This document shows positions 31,148 to 43,178 of a DNA stretch of 64,000 nt, one piece after another. Position 1 is the stretch's first letter. Each line of letters begins with the position of its first letter. Under the pieces are notes generated by a model that ran no database searches, had not been told where the DNA came from, and saw nothing but the letters and a program-made list of their open reading frames with translations. The stretch spans positions 310,001 through 374,000 of the forward strand of contig JAZHPD010000022.1 in assembly GCA_037575805.1 (NCBI GenBank), given 5' to 3'. The translations under genes were made by a program, and so were the position numbers. This stretch comes from Lecanicillium sp. G3. Taxonomy: Eukaryota; Ascomycota; Sordariomycetes; Hypocreales; Cordycipitaceae.

Positions 31148-32254
31148 GCGGCCTGGTAGTACACGAGGACGAAAACCCCTTTCTTCTGTCATCCACGATA
31201 CCCCTCTTCCACATCTCTCTCTGATCATCCCCTCTCGCTCTATCTCAGACTCACGCGAGCGCCTCAAGTTGCAGACTTGAAACAGAGCAGCAACTTGCCA
31301 TCATCCACCGCCTCAAATGACGCGAGTATATAACGAAAGAACCAAAGAAGAAAAAAAGAATTACAAAAAATACATTACATTACCCGTTTTTCAAAACCGC
31401 GGCCGTGCAATAACACGTGCAGGTTAGGGAAAATTTTACCACAGAAAATGAAAAAGCTACTGCAGACAATATTGCATGTCTGGGGTACTGCGCATTAGCA
31501 GAATGTGGCGAACGGTTACGTCGGCGGGCACAGGAACGACTATCGCAGAACACGAGGCAGAGGAAGTTCATGAAATGAAGATGAAGGACCCATGTACCCT
31601 GACCACCGTCTTACACTAGAAATGGAAGGATCCGTTGTAGGAGGAACCTTTCCGAGATTTGGCTGCTACAGATCAGGTACATGACTGGAAAGAAGGACAA
31701 AGAGAAAAGAGAATTTTTTTTTCTTTACTTGGTTGGCTCTGGTTTACCTGTTATCCTCAAAGATGCATAGAGAGACGTTTCGGTGTTTATTCCTTTTTTT
31801 TCTCTTTTCATAGTTTTGCTTTCCTTTAGTCTCGTTGGTTTGATGTCGTTGTCCCTTTTTTCTTTTTTTGCTTTGTTCTTTGGTCTTTCCTCGTTTTTGG
31901 TCTTTTTTTTTTTTTTTGGTCATGATTTCATATTACGACAGCGAAATTTTAATAAAAAACATCTATTACAAATGCTACTGCACAAGCGTCCAAATCCGTA
32001 GTATGCAGTAAATGTAGTGGTATCAATTGTGTTGGTTCTTCTTCACATTCGTTATATGTGTGCTGTCGTCGAGACAAACGGTGAGAAAACAAAAAAAAGG
32101 AAAAATGTATCAAAATGCAATACCATCCAAACTCCCGCGTTTCTATACGCCCCATGACACAAACAAAAAAAAATAGGTAGATAGCCAAGCTCCCCATGCA
32201 TAATGATCTTCATCGCTTTTCTTCTCGCCACCATACTTCCTTTCTCCTCTCGCC
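31148..32254. other. Intergenic with T-rich tracts
   Basis: This is the 3' flank of both convergent genes. Long T and TTTTC runs occur on the plus strand (about 31710-31920). No coding or RNA feature is recognised. Confidence 0.5.
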
Positions 32255-35200
32255 TTACAAGCATGTAAAACAAAAGTCGTGCCCGCATGTATACCCATCA
32301 ACGCCACACGTTCCCCCGTCTGCGCTGCTGGTGGTGTCTGCCTGCGCAGACCTGCGCCGCCGCTCCTTGACCTCCTTGCGCTCTCTGCTGTCCCTGCGCG
32401 CGTCGCGCGAGTGGGATCCCGACAACGACCCCAGGCTCAGGCGATGCGACGAGGATGACGAGGAAGAAGGCGGCTTTGCTTTGCGGTGAGCCAAAGAGCT
32501 CGACTTAGCAGAGGATGGCGCGGAAGTTGACGATTTGGGTGCCGGTGTCGCCTGGGCGAGCTTTGGCGCCGCGGCCTTGGGCTTTCTGTTGATGATCGAT
32601 TCAATGTCGTCTTCTCCCCCAACTAGGGATAATAGAGAACGCCGTGAAGACGAAGAGGCCTTGGCACTGCCCGCTCTGGATCCGGGAGTTGGTGAATTTG
32701 ACGACGCCGAAGACGCTTTCCTGCTTCGTTCAATGGACGTGCCCGGAGACGGTTCCTTCGGCGTAGGTGCTTTAGCAGCCGGAGCGACCGCAATTGACGA
32801 TATAGACTTTCTCTCCTTTTTCTTCGGTTTGGCCTGCTGAGGAAGTGGACGTCGTGGTGGCGATATGGACACCTTCTTTGGCGGAGGCTTGTCTTCAACT
32901 GTTTCCATTTCCTCGGGGTTCTCTTGGACAAAAATGAATTCTGGTTCTGGCGAGCGAGGCATGTCAAAGATCGCACCATCTTTACCAGTATCCCTGGATT
33001 TGCTCTCACGAGGCTCTTGTTGCGCAGGTTCCAGCAGTGGGCTCGGTGGCTCTGGACTCTCCTGGCTCACCGTGGGCACATCTCTCGCGACAGTTCCAAA
33101 AATGTCGATACTATCGAATACCGGCTCCTCGCCAACAAATAGCGGTCTTGCGGGTGGTTGAGCCACTGGTGAGGCTTTCTTTGGCGGCGGCGCTTTCGGG
33201 GTCTCCTCCCTCAAAGGGAAGTCCACGATCGAGCTAGCGTAGGTATCTTCATTCTCCGACATGACGTCCAATGTATCCAGCAAGTCTTCGGTTCCCTGCA
33301 GATCAAGATCTGGCGGATTCATGCCCACGCCTGTAGAGGACCGTCTCGCATTTCGCCGCTGAAGCTGTTCAGGCTGCTCAGGTTGCCCAGGTTGCCCAGG
33401 CTGCGGCTCTTCGGCTTCAGCTCGCTCGCTCGGAATATCAATTCCACTGTCGTCACCATCGCCAGTGTTTGATTCCGAACGACGTGCCTCCTCCCCTTGT
33501 GAAGCAGATTTGTTCGGCTGCCTCAAAGGCTCTGTAGAAGCTACATCGGTCCGAGTAATGTGACTTGAAGGGTCTGAGGACATGTTTACGTCTTCAACAG
33601 TCGTGCTTGGAACAGCCTCTGTCCTTGGCTGGCGCTCGGGTAACAGACTGCGACTAGTTCTAACGGCGTCCGTTGCGTCACCAGTGTCCAGAGCCGCTGG
33701 CGCCTCTTTGGCTGTAGAGCACCCTCCTGCAGATGGCTTCTTTTTCTTTTCTGATATAGAAACACGCTGCATAGGGCCAAGTAGCGTGGGCGCTTCGTCG
33801 TCAGATAGTGCGTACAAGGTATCCATGTAGTTCTCGCCGAGAAAGCTGTTCACCGGCGGGGCCGCTTTCTTGGGATAAGAAAACGCCGGCGTCTTGATCG
33901 GCAGGCTTGCCGGCGCTTCGTCATCCGACATGGCATCATCCTCTTCAAAGTGAACCACGCTGTTTACATGATTCTTCATGGTTTGGCGCATTATCTTATT
34001 CGACTGGGGCTTGTTCGGGGTCGTTCGGATGGCGAGCGTCGTCACTGAATCCTGGGAATCGGGTATGGTGGAAGGCAGCGTTGACATCCCATCAGCCCCG
34101 TCATGAGTTGTTTTCGCGGCATCATCTTTAGCTGTCGCCTCCTTCTCCTTCTCAGCTGCTGCTGCTTTCTCTGCTTCACGTTTCGCCTCCGCGGCCTTTT
34201 GGGCTTCTTCCTTCTCCCTCAACCTCCTTTCTCGCCGGGCTTGTGATGTAAGCTCGCGCAGCTGCATAGTAATTTTGTAGTTGGCGCGGCGTTCGGCTGA
34301 GACCTTGTTCCACGATACCTGTTTGCCAAAGTCAACGGGCTTTCGCTCTCGTCCTGATCTTCGGCGGCCTTCTGCGGCATCGTCTTGCTCTTCGGTTGGG
34401 TTGGTGGTAACCTTAGCGGTGGAGCGGCGAATAGCTCTTTCTTTGAGCTGCTTTTGGATTCTTCGTAATGTCTCCGCTGTCTGCCCAGCATCTTGATCTT
34501 CATTGACAACACCATCTGATTCTGTACCGGAAGTGTTCCCTTTAGATTCCGGTTTTTTATTATCTCTCCGTCTCTTTCTCGATGTTGTTTTCGCCGCACG
34601 CCGCAGGGCTTCGGCCAGTTCCTCCCAAAGCGGATCAGTTTCATCTGTGCCCAGGTCCTCTGCCGGCTTGTCGGAGTCCACCAGTCCACCATTGTCCTCG
34701 CCTTCTCCGTCATATGCACCAGAGTCATTTGCGTCTTTAAGCAATGAAACTGGTGCAACATCTGCTTTGAAGTCTTTTGGCGGTCGGCCTAGGCGTTTGC
34801 CGTTCTTCGAAAACCGGGGTTGCATCGGCCGCCGTCGGAACCGGGACAACGAGTCTGACGCGTGACCGTCCTTGTCTGTGCTTTCGTCTTCTGGAGCTGG
34901 TTGCAATATCAGTGGCTCTAGGCTCGGGTCGATGGCTGTCTGCTGCTGTGCTGGTTCCGAGGTTGGGGCAATCGGAGGGGCTTGGGTGGCCTGAGCCGGC
35001 CATTGATCTGGGCTAAATGAAAAGCCGTCCGGTGCCATCCATTGTTCGCCAGCCTGATTGAATCCAGATGGTGGCTGTATAGGTCCGGACAGTCCATCCC
35101 ACGGCGAGGAATAAGAGCCAGCAGTCTGGAAAGGGTCTCCGTACCAGCCCTGTATCAGACCTGGTGGTATGCCACCAGGAAAGTTTGGTGTAAAGGGGGC

Positions 35201-35662
35201 AGATGTGTAGCTTGGCATGCACGGGCCTGATGTGCCATTTGAACCATCGCGTTGGAATCCAGTCCCTTCACTATTGCATCCATCCTTGTCTCCTAGGGTG
35301 CCCAGAGGGTATGGTACGCCGTCATTGTGACCAAGCCCAGCAAACGCGATCGTCGATTGAGCAGCGGCAGCAGCGATATGATTTTCCCCTACTACAATAC
35401 CACATAGTGCAGGATTGATAGTCTCGTCTGCAACGCCCGCTTTCTGGTCATATTTATTAAAAAGCTGTGCGAGCGTAGCTCGGAAGCGGGGGTCGGCAAA
35501 GGCTCGCTCGAGGGTTTGTTCGTATGATTTGTCGTCGTCTCCAGCTCTTTTCTCGGGGTTATTGGGCTGTGACTGCGACGCGACATTATTGTTAATTCCT
35601 TGCAGAAGCTGCGGAGAGGCTGTACGCCGGCGCTTTTGCATAGGCTCCTGATCCATGACCAT
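32255..35662 (-). CDS. Large disordered nuclear protein with AT-hook, unknown function
   Basis: Single exon, 1135 aa (start at 35662, or Met3 at 35656). An N-terminal basic KRRR stretch is followed by a short helical block SYEQTLERAFADPRFRATLAQLFNKYD, then a Pro/Gly/Gln-rich region. An AT-hook-like GRPPK core lies near residue 290. Next come a basic-acidic segment, a possibly conserved RRRSGRERKPVDFGKQVSWN block and an Ala/Glu/Lys helix. The rest is Ser/Pro-rich with PGQ/PEQ repeats and a Ser-rich end. The final 16 residues hold four cysteines (C-x6-C-x4-C-x2-C) at the extreme C-terminus. DNA binding in the nucleus is inferred from the AT-hook only. I do not recognise the family. Confidence 0.7.
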   Translation of the reverse strand: MVMDQEPMQKRRRTASPQLLQGINNNVASQSQPNNPEKRAGDDDKSYEQTLERAFADPRFRATLAQLFNKYDQKAGVADETINPALCGIVVGENHIAAAAAQSTIAFAGLGHNDGVPYPLGTLGDKDGCNSEGTGFQRDGSNGTSGPCMPSYTSAPFTPNFPGGIPPGLIQGWYGDPFQTAGSYSSPWDGLSGPIQPPSGFNQAGEQWMAPDGFSFSPDQWPAQATQAPPIAPTSEPAQQQTAIDPSLEPLILQPAPEDESTDKDGHASDSLSRFRRRPMQPRFSKNGKRLGRPPKDFKADVAPVSLLKDANDSGAYDGEGEDNGGLVDSDKPAEDLGTDETDPLWEELAEALRRAAKTTSRKRRRDNKKPESKGNTSGTESDGVVNEDQDAGQTAETLRRIQKQLKERAIRRSTAKVTTNPTEEQDDAAEGRRRSGRERKPVDFGKQVSWNKVSAERRANYKITMQLRELTSQARRERRLREKEEAQKAAEAKREAEKAAAAEKEKEATAKDDAAKTTHDGADGMSTLPSTIPDSQDSVTTLAIRTTPNKPQSNKIMRQTMKNHVNSVVHFEEDDAMSDDEAPASLPIKTPAFSYPKKAAPPVNSFLGENYMDTLYALSDDEAPTLLGPMQRVSISEKKKKPSAGGCSTAKEAPAALDTGDATDAVRTSRSLLPERQPRTEAVPSTTVEDVNMSSDPSSHITRTDVASTEPLRQPNKSASQGEEARRSESNTGDGDDSGIDIPSERAEAEEPQPGQPGQPEQPEQLQRRNARRSSTGVGMNPPDLDLQGTEDLLDTLDVMSENEDTYASSIVDFPLREETPKAPPPKKASPVAQPPARPLFVGEEPVFDSIDIFGTVARDVPTVSQESPEPPSPLLEPAQQEPRESKSRDTGKDGAIFDMPRSPEPEFIFVQENPEEMETVEDKPPPKKVSISPPRRPLPQQAKPKKKERKSISSIAVAPAAKAPTPKEPSPGTSIERSRKASSASSNSPTPGSRAGSAKASSSSRRSLLSLVGGEDDIESIINRKPKAAAPKLAQATPAPKSSTSAPSSAKSSSLAHRKAKPPSSSSSSSHRLSLGSLSGSHSRDARRDSRERKEVKERRRRSAQADTTSSADGGTCGVDGYTCGHDFCFTCL

Positions 35663-36184
35663 CCATCCGAAGTTGTGGTGTTGACAGTGGCTATGTGGTG
35701 TTCTTGATCCGGTAATCGAGTGTCACACAGCGCAACATTTCCGCGCTGGCGCTTCGGTTCTGTGCAGGTGTCGGTCTCGCGGCGCGTGTCTTGTCCTTGT
35801 TCCGTGAATGTGTCGTGAAGATGTCGTCGGTAGACAATGTCAATAGACCAGGATATGGCAACCCAAGTTCTTTGGCCCACCGCGTTTTGGTGGTGGTGGA
35901 CACGCGTAGAGTGCAGCGTGCAGTGCAGCGTGCAGCGCCAGCTTCAAGGCTCCTTGGCTCCCGCCAAACCGCGTTCGTTTTCGCTCTGCTACAGTGGACT
36001 TGGGCCCCACTACAACAGGGACTTGGGGAAGGAAGAGCCCCCACTAGAGCTGCCTCGAGTAGCATGACTACAAGCAGCTCGTGACAACGTCATTCCACGA
36101 TCTCACAACTCATTCTTTGTCGCAATTTGCGCCTTCTCTTCCGCACCACACTATGAGAGCGACCTCATACTCATAACCACCACA
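35663..36184. promoter_or_regulatory. Divergent promoter of the AT-hook gene and ATG6
   Basis: A 522 bp region. At 35911-35936 the word GTGCAGC is repeated about four times (CAGCGTGCAGTGCAGCGTGC). No TATA box is obvious. Confidence 0.45.
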
Positions 36185-37762
36185 ATGTACTGCCAAAAAT
36201 GCCGCCAGCCCCTGAAGCTGGATGGCTCTCTCCAAGATCTAAATCCGGCCGCCTACGATCTTCTCGTCTGTGAGTCTTCAGCAAGAGCCAACGCCTTGCG
36301 CTATCGCCTGGATCGAATACTGAACGAACACACAGCTTCGGCGCCGTCGCAAACGCCGAAGAAGCCAACAAATCAGTCAGCGTCGAAATCACAGTCAAAT
36401 CCTCAGACCTCAGCCCGAAAATCAGTCTACGAAACGGCATCTCAGAGCGCAAGCAGTCAGCCGACCTTCAAACGGCATCATGGCGCCAACCCGCGAGACC
36501 CGGCCATGTCCTTCATATACCTTTCCGAGTCACAACTTGGTCATCAATATGACCGTACACAATCACCAAGACAACAGTTATCACCGCGCACACCCGCACA
36601 GTCGCCAACCAAGATGCAGCGATCCGCCTCCAACCAGACCGACGTAACGAACTCCACCCGCGACGACGAAATGGGCCGCATCAACCGCCTATTCGAAATC
36701 CTGACAGCACGTTCCGATATAGACTACCCGATATGCATCGAGTGCACCGATATGCTCGTCGAGGGCCTCCAGCGTAAACTCGATGGCGCCACCCGTACGC
36801 GCGATGCCTACGTGGCACATCTCAAGGACATCCGCGCCTCACAGCCGAGCGAGGCCGACAAGAAGGCCATCAAGGACAGGCAGCGAAAGGCGGAAAACGA
36901 GAAATCAGTCGCTATGGAGGAGCTTAAACGTCTGGAGGCGGAAAAGGACGCGCTCGACGAGGAGATTCTCGCCCTCGAAGACGAATCACGGCAGCTTGAC
37001 CAGGAAGAGGCCGTGTTCTGGAGCGAGCGCAACGCCTTTGCAGCAAAGATGGCTGACTTCCAGGCCGAAAGGGACAGCGTTAATACCAAATACAGCAACG
37101 ACTCTCAACTATTACAGAAGCTACAACGATCCAATGTCTACAACGATACTTTCTGCATCAGCCATGACGGCAGCTTTGCGACGATCAACGGCCTACGGCT
37201 CGGCCGTCTCTCCAGCAAGCCTGTTGACTGGCCCGAGATTAACGCAGCTTGGGGGCACGCGCTCCTCCTCCTCGTCACCGTCGCAGACAAGCTTGAGTTC
37301 CGCTTCCAGGGCTATGAGCCCCAGCCCATGGGTAGCACCTCAAAGATCATCCGCTTTGACGCCGCCAGCCCGGCCGCCAGTCGCATCGGCCACGACGCGC
37401 GCGCGGCGTCGCGCGCACCCCCCGCGGCGCCCAAGAAGAACATTCTCGAGCTCTACAGCTCCGGCGACATGCCTCTCGGTCTGACGCTCTTCCACCGCAA
37501 GTTCGATAGCGCGATGGTTGCCTTCCTCGAGCTCGTCCGCCAACTCGGCGACCACATCCACCGCCAGACTGAGTCCACGGGCCGCCCTCTCAGCCTGCCG
37601 TACCGCATCGACGGCGACAAGATTGGCGACACGAGTATCAGGCTCGGCATCGCGCAGGATGACGGTTGGACAAAGGCCTGCAAGCTCACACTCACCTGCT
37701 GTAAGTTTCTGCTGGCGCACGCGAGCAATGTTAGCACCACCACGCGTGATCCAGAGACATGA
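36185..37762 (+). CDS. ATG6: Beclin-1/ATG6 (VPS30), PI3-kinase complex subunit
   Basis: Single exon, 525 aa. A shared subunit of the Vps34 complexes for autophagy and vacuolar sorting. It begins with the CxxC motif MYCQKCRQPLKLDGSLQDLNPAAYDLLV, followed by a disordered Ser/Gln-rich stretch. A coiled coil spans about 195-310 after the ICIECTDMLVEGL block. The evolutionarily conserved BARA domain spans about 316-510, with NVYNDTFCISHDGSFATINGLRLGR, VDWPEINAAWGHALLLL, RFQGYEPQPMGSTSKI and a C-terminal WTKACKLTLTCCKFLLAH. Length and domain order fit fungal Atg6. Upstream it shares a divergent promoter with the AT-hook gene. Confidence 0.95.
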   Translation: MYCQKCRQPLKLDGSLQDLNPAAYDLLVCESSARANALRYRLDRILNEHTASAPSQTPKKPTNQSASKSQSNPQTSARKSVYETASQSASSQPTFKRHHGANPRDPAMSFIYLSESQLGHQYDRTQSPRQQLSPRTPAQSPTKMQRSASNQTDVTNSTRDDEMGRINRLFEILTARSDIDYPICIECTDMLVEGLQRKLDGATRTRDAYVAHLKDIRASQPSEADKKAIKDRQRKAENEKSVAMEELKRLEAEKDALDEEILALEDESRQLDQEEAVFWSERNAFAAKMADFQAERDSVNTKYSNDSQLLQKLQRSNVYNDTFCISHDGSFATINGLRLGRLSSKPVDWPEINAAWGHALLLLVTVADKLEFRFQGYEPQPMGSTSKIIRFDAASPAASRIGHDARAASRAPPAAPKKNILELYSSGDMPLGLTLFHRKFDSAMVAFLELVRQLGDHIHRQTESTGRPLSLPYRIDGDKIGDTSIRLGIAQDDGWTKACKLTLTCCKFLLAHASNVSTTTRDPET

Positions 37763-38380
37763 CAAGAGCAGTGAGGGCTTGGTTACGGACAGGACATTGT
37801 AAATAGACGTGCATTCAACCAATAATAATGCATTACGGCGTTTTGGGCTATCAGCTACAAGTACAGACTTGGTCAGAGAGTGCCATGTTTTGGTTTCTAA
37901 ATTCGGGTACATCATCATCTTTACATATATTCACAGGTTCACAACGATCGAAGTCTGTCTTCGTTTATTTGCAGTTGTTCCAAAATAAACTTTTATCCAT
38001 ATCGTCGGCGTTATGCATATGATAAAAACCGCGGCCCGGCCTGTTACTAGTAAGCCTGGGACTCGACATAACTTTTTTGTTCAGCAGAAAATTGCCAAAG
38101 TTCAGAAGCAAAAAACTGTTTCTGGAAAGAAAAAAAAGCAAGTATTTCCTTAATCCAAATCCATCACTCATGTTCGGATGTTTCCTCCTTCAGATTGTCC
38201 ACCTCTTCGGTTTCGCAGAAATCGGGCTCTTTTTGTTGGAGCACGCCATGGCAAATAAAACAGGTACAACAAAAAACAATAACAATAACTGAACCAATAT
38301 AGAAACACAACAACATCGTAGAAATGCAAATGTGTATCATTTCAAACGCAATGCAAAAGAAAAATCATTACACAAAAGCT
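37763..38380. other. Intergenic between ATG6 and the ABC transporter 3' end
   Basis: AT-rich converging 3' flanks. An A-rich run lies near 38129-38138 and an AACAATAAC-type stretch near 38276-38290. No gene is supported. Confidence 0.5.
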
Positions 38381-41300
38381 TTACTGGTTGCCTACGATGG
38401 TAGCCTCAAGCTTGTCCTTCTCGCCACTGTGCTCGCACATGTCGCGGAAGATGCTGCCCTCGGTCTCCCAGAGCTCCTTGGGGCTACCATACTCAGCAAC
38501 AGTGCCCTCGCTGAGGACAAGGATTTTGTCAAAGTCAGCAATAGTGCTCAAGCGATGAGCGATGACAAGCAGGGTGCTGTTGTCAAACTCCTCGCGGATA
38601 CTGCGCTGAATCAGCGAGTCGGTGGCCATGTCGACGGCAGAAGTGGCCTCGTCGAGAACCATAATCTTGGGACGGCTGACAATGGCACGGGCAATGCACA
38701 GAAGCTGGCGCTGGCCCTGGGACAGGTTGCCACCAGACTCTGAGATGCCGCTGTTGAGATCACGGAAGATGTTCAAGTTCGAGGGGGCAACGGTCGAATT
38801 GGAAGACGACGCAGGCTCGTTTGCAGGTGTGACAGGCTGGGATTCCACGAGGTGAACACGCTGCAGACACTCGCGGAGCTCCTCATCAGTGTATCTCTCG
38901 AAGGGATCCAGGTTGGAGCGCACAGTTCCAGAGAACAGCACGGGATCTTGAGGGATAATAGCCAGGCGCGAGCGCAGGCTGTGAAGATCAATCTTGGAGA
39001 TGTCGACACCGTCGATGATGATGGAGCCAGAACGGGCCTCGAGGAAACGGAAGAGGGCAAGAGTCATAGACGACTTACCCGCGCCGGTGCGACCAATGAC
39101 GCCGACACGCTCGTTATTGCCAACAGCGAAAGAGACGCCCTTGAGAACGGCGGGCAAATCATCAGCGTAGCCGACAACGACGTCCTTCATCTCAATAGTT
39201 CCAGAAGTGGGCCAAGCAGCCGGTGGCTCGTTGCCGCCTTGCTCCTCCATCTTAAGCTCAGAGTACTCAACAACACGCTCGGCAGCGTTCATATCAAGCT
39301 CAAGGCTGGCGTAGGCGCGAATGGCGAAAAGAATAGTGTTGGCAAACTCGAGCGCAAAGGACATGGCAAACCCAGCCATGGCAGCATTGATTGAAGGAGT
39401 GAGGACAATGACAATACCAGTGAATGTCGTGAAGAGCGTACCAATGGCAGCCATTCTGATACCCATCCAGCGGTTGAAAATCCAGAAGTGAACCTTGTTG
39501 GTGTTCCAGGTGTCAAGGTGGTAGTGCATGCGCTTGATGTAGTCTTGGCCCTTCTGGAAAGCACGCAGAGTTGAGACGCCGGCGAGGGTGGTGTTGAAGA
39601 GCTCAAAGACGGGTGACTTTGAGTTGCTTTCGAGACGCTTCATGGGACGAGCGCCGTCCATGTACTTCTTACCAATGATGCCGGCACCAACAATGAGCAC
39701 AGCTGCAAGAGGTAAGACAAGAGGTGTAACAAGAGTAGAAGCAAAACAGACAGCAATGATTGCGAGACATCTTCCGATGAAATAGCTGATACTGAAGCTC
39801 AGGCGCGTGTCAATGACATCAAAATCAGCAGTCATGCGGTTGAGGACTCGACCAACTGGGACGGTGTCGAGCCATCGGAGGGGCGTGCGAACAACGGTGT
39901 ATAGAATGTTTTCGAACAGCTTGTTGCTGGCCTTGAGACTCATGGTGAAAGCCCACAGCATACGAATGGAGCCAATGATACCACTAGCAAGAGCAATGAG
40001 GGCGTAAATTCCAAGGTAATAACGCAGGTTTTGGTCAGCCTGGGTATGCACGAGTGGAGTAGCAGTTGCGTGCATGGCGCCGTGCTGGAACGAAAAGAGG
40101 TTGAGGGTTCCGTAGGGAGAATAGGTACTCATGGCTGACACAGTAGAGTTGACATTATCAGCAGCCTCATTGTTGCCAGTCCAAATACGCAGCCACCAGT
40201 TGCGTGCAACATTGCCACCCTCGTATGCAATGTAGAAAAAGCCGCAGCCAATCCAGAATGGCAGGCCACCACTGGCGTTGATATACGTGGAATAGACGTG
40301 ACGCTTGACGGAACCCTTTTCAATCTTCTCATCTTCAACAAACTTCTTGGCGGCCTTGGAGGGTACTTTTTGCAGCTCATTTTCAGCATCAGATGCGTCT
40401 TCAGAGTTGACGACAGTTTCAGCACCAGTAGCCTCATCGGCTTCGATTTCAGCCTCAGTTTGAGTATGGCTTCTAATCTTGGAGAGAGTGCCATCCTCAG
40501 CCAGATCACTGGTCAAACCAGCGTGAAGAGCAGTGCCTTCACCCAACTCGACCAAGTACTTCGTCTTGGATTGGACAAGGGCCACATGGTGGGTAACAAG
40601 AATTCGGGTACGGTTTTCACAAACGGGTCCAGCGATGCACTTCTCAAAGATTTGGCGACCAACGTGAGCGTCAACAGCGCTGAAAATGTCGTCCAGGAGG
40701 AGGATTTCGGCGCGAGAGTAGATGGAACGGGCAAGGGTAACGCGCCACTTCTGGCCACCACTCAAGTTGATACCGTTGGCGCCAAGTTCAGTCTGATCGC
40801 CATCTTCGAGGATGTCAAGGTCCTTACGGAGGGCACAGACCTCAATAATGGTGTTGTAGCGTTCCTCGTCATAGGGCAGACCAAAAATGATGTTCTCCCT
40901 AAGGGTAGCATTTTCGAGCCAGGGACTTTGACTGACAAATGCAACAGATCCGGGAAGAATCCAGTTGTCCTTGTTGGCCTTGCTGTCGTTGCGGGCTTCC
41001 AGAGCCGGGGCGGGAGGCATCTGAACGGCGCCATCTAGGAGATCGACTTCACCAATCAGTGAAGAGAGCAGAAGACTCTTGCCGGTACCAGTCTTGCCAG
41101 AGATAACAGAGAGTTCGCCTCGGGGGAAGGAGACGTTCAGGTTGCGAAGGACAAATCGATCCTCTTCGGCGACTTCGTCATCGACAGGCCAAGCAATAGA
41201 GGCGTTATCAAGAGCAGCATCGTAACCGCGAGTGACAATGTCCGTCATCTCCGGACCCTCTAGATACTTGCCAAGACGACGAACGGAAATGAGGGTATCG

Positions 41301-43178
41301 AGACCGTAGCCAATGAATTCAGGCAAGACAGACAGACTCATTTCCAGACTCTTGAAGATACCAATGGAAACGAAGGCAACCGAAGGAGTCAGAGTACCAT
41401 TCTGGATGGCGTAGACGGCAAGGGAGACAACGGCGAGAAGAATGGGACTGACAATCCAGCAAGTGAAGAGAATCAGGTCAATGGCAAAAATGTAGCGAAT
41501 GGTGCCGAGCTCCTTTCCACGCTTGGCCAGGATACGAGCAGACCACTCCTTTTCGAGAGCAGAAAACTTAATCTGGCGGATACCAAGAAGAGCCTCGTTG
41601 ATCATGGCGAGTTTCTCATCGCGAATCTTCATGAGCTTGTCCTCCTGCTTGAGATAGATCTTGGAAGCGTACGTGTTGATGGGCAGAACGATGGCCCAGG
41701 CCAAGACACCGGCAAGATAAGGTTGGTAACCAATGAGCTGGACAAGGAAGATAGAGTAGAGGAAGAGCTTGGAAATGGCGTTGATGATGATGAAGTGGAA
41801 AGCGAGGAAATCGGCAATACGTCGAGAGTCGACACCGACAAGGTTGACAATAGCCTGTCGGGAGCGAAGGACAGTTTCATCATGCTTCTCTTCCTTGCCG
41901 TCTTTCTTGTCGTCCTTGTCGTCCTTGTTGTCATTCTTTTTGGCATCCTTTTTATCTTCTTCGTCGGAATCGGGGTTCTTCTCGGCAGTCTTGACATTCT
42001 TGCGGCGAAGAGATTTTTCGAAAACAAGAGCGGAGAGCTGCGCAGACATTGGAATACCCATGCCAACGATGGCATACCAGTTCAGGTAACCATCAAGCCA
42101 CTGCTCAACGATGCCGCACAAACCAAGGCCAATGACATAGATCCAAAAGTCAGCAAAGCTTCTGTCGCCTTCAGGGGTAGTCTCGAGTTTCTGGATGAGC
42201 TTGAGGAGAATAATGTAAGGAACCATGCCAACGCCGACACGGAAGAGAGTACCGGTCCACTGAACGACAAAGCGCCAGCCATAGACACGCACAAGGTTAC
42301 GAAGCAACCCGGCACCGAATTTGAAGCCGTTCCAGGCCTCGACGAGATCTTTGGAGCGAGCATAGCTGGGAGGACGGGGAACATCGGTCTGTTTGAGATC
42401 GCCTTTCTTTCCACCGAGATCAAGGACGGTACGGCCCCAGGCCCAAGTATAACGGTTGAGGGCAGAAACGCTGAAGTTGCGATCAACAGGCTCCTTGTTG
42501 TAGAAGACGTCGGGTCGGCGGGGGATGAGAGTGGCGGCAAGGGCCAAGAAGCCAGCGGAAGCGAGAGTTGAGACGCGCAGGATCAGGGTGATGTCGTGCT
42601 GGAGAGACTGGAACTGGCCAACGTGGTTTGTCTCGACTGTGCTGACGACGATGTTGATGAGGGTACCAAGGAAGATGAGGAGACCGAGATCGTAGACTTT
42701 GACGGAGTCGTGATGAGCAGCCAGGCAGGCAGCCTGGACAAGGATAAGGATCTAGCAGAGGAAGAGGGAGTTAGCAATTTGGTCGAGGACGTAAAAGTAA
42801 AGCGAGATCAACGAATGCGCCTCCAACTTGGGCATCGAGGAGACAGGCGCGACGGGAGCAACTCACCCAAGCAGCAGTGGTGAGCCAAGTGGCCAGGAAC
42901 AGATCGTTCTGAGAGGCATCAATTGTAGTGAAAACAGAGAGCGCAATTGACAATGCTGCGGTCGAAATGGCTAAAAACGTAACGGCGAACTTGCTGGCCT
43001 TGTTGGAGAAGGCCGCCATGGACTCGGGGGTAGCGACACCATCCTGGTCCTCAAAGAAGTTGTCCTTGGGGGCACGGGTGCGGATCTGGGCCAAGAGTGC
43101 CGAGACGGCGGGAACAGTGAGGGCAGTGGTGAGAACTGTGCCACCAAGGGCGACATTAAAGAGCGTGTCTTCATCCAT
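38381..43178 (-). CDS. Full-length ABCC (MRP/bile-acid type) transporter
   Basis: Two exons: 43178-42867 and 42751-38381 (1560 aa). Layout: an N-terminal membrane region (TMD0-like, about 1-190), TMD1, NBD1, TMD2, NBD2, typical of vacuolar ABCC pumps for glutathione conjugates or bile acids (Ybt1/Ycf1 relatives). NBD1 has Walker A GKTGTGKS, signature LSGGQ and Walker B ending LLDDIFSAVDAH, where Asp replaces the catalytic Glu. NBD2 has GRTGAGKS, LSQGQ and VLDEATSAVD, the catalytically complete site. A striking Lys/Asp/Glu-rich cytoplasmic loop in TMD1 (DNA about 41880-41990) is very long and charged. The single 5' intron joins TTAAW to ILILVQAA. Substrate is not predictable from sequence. Confidence 0.93.
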
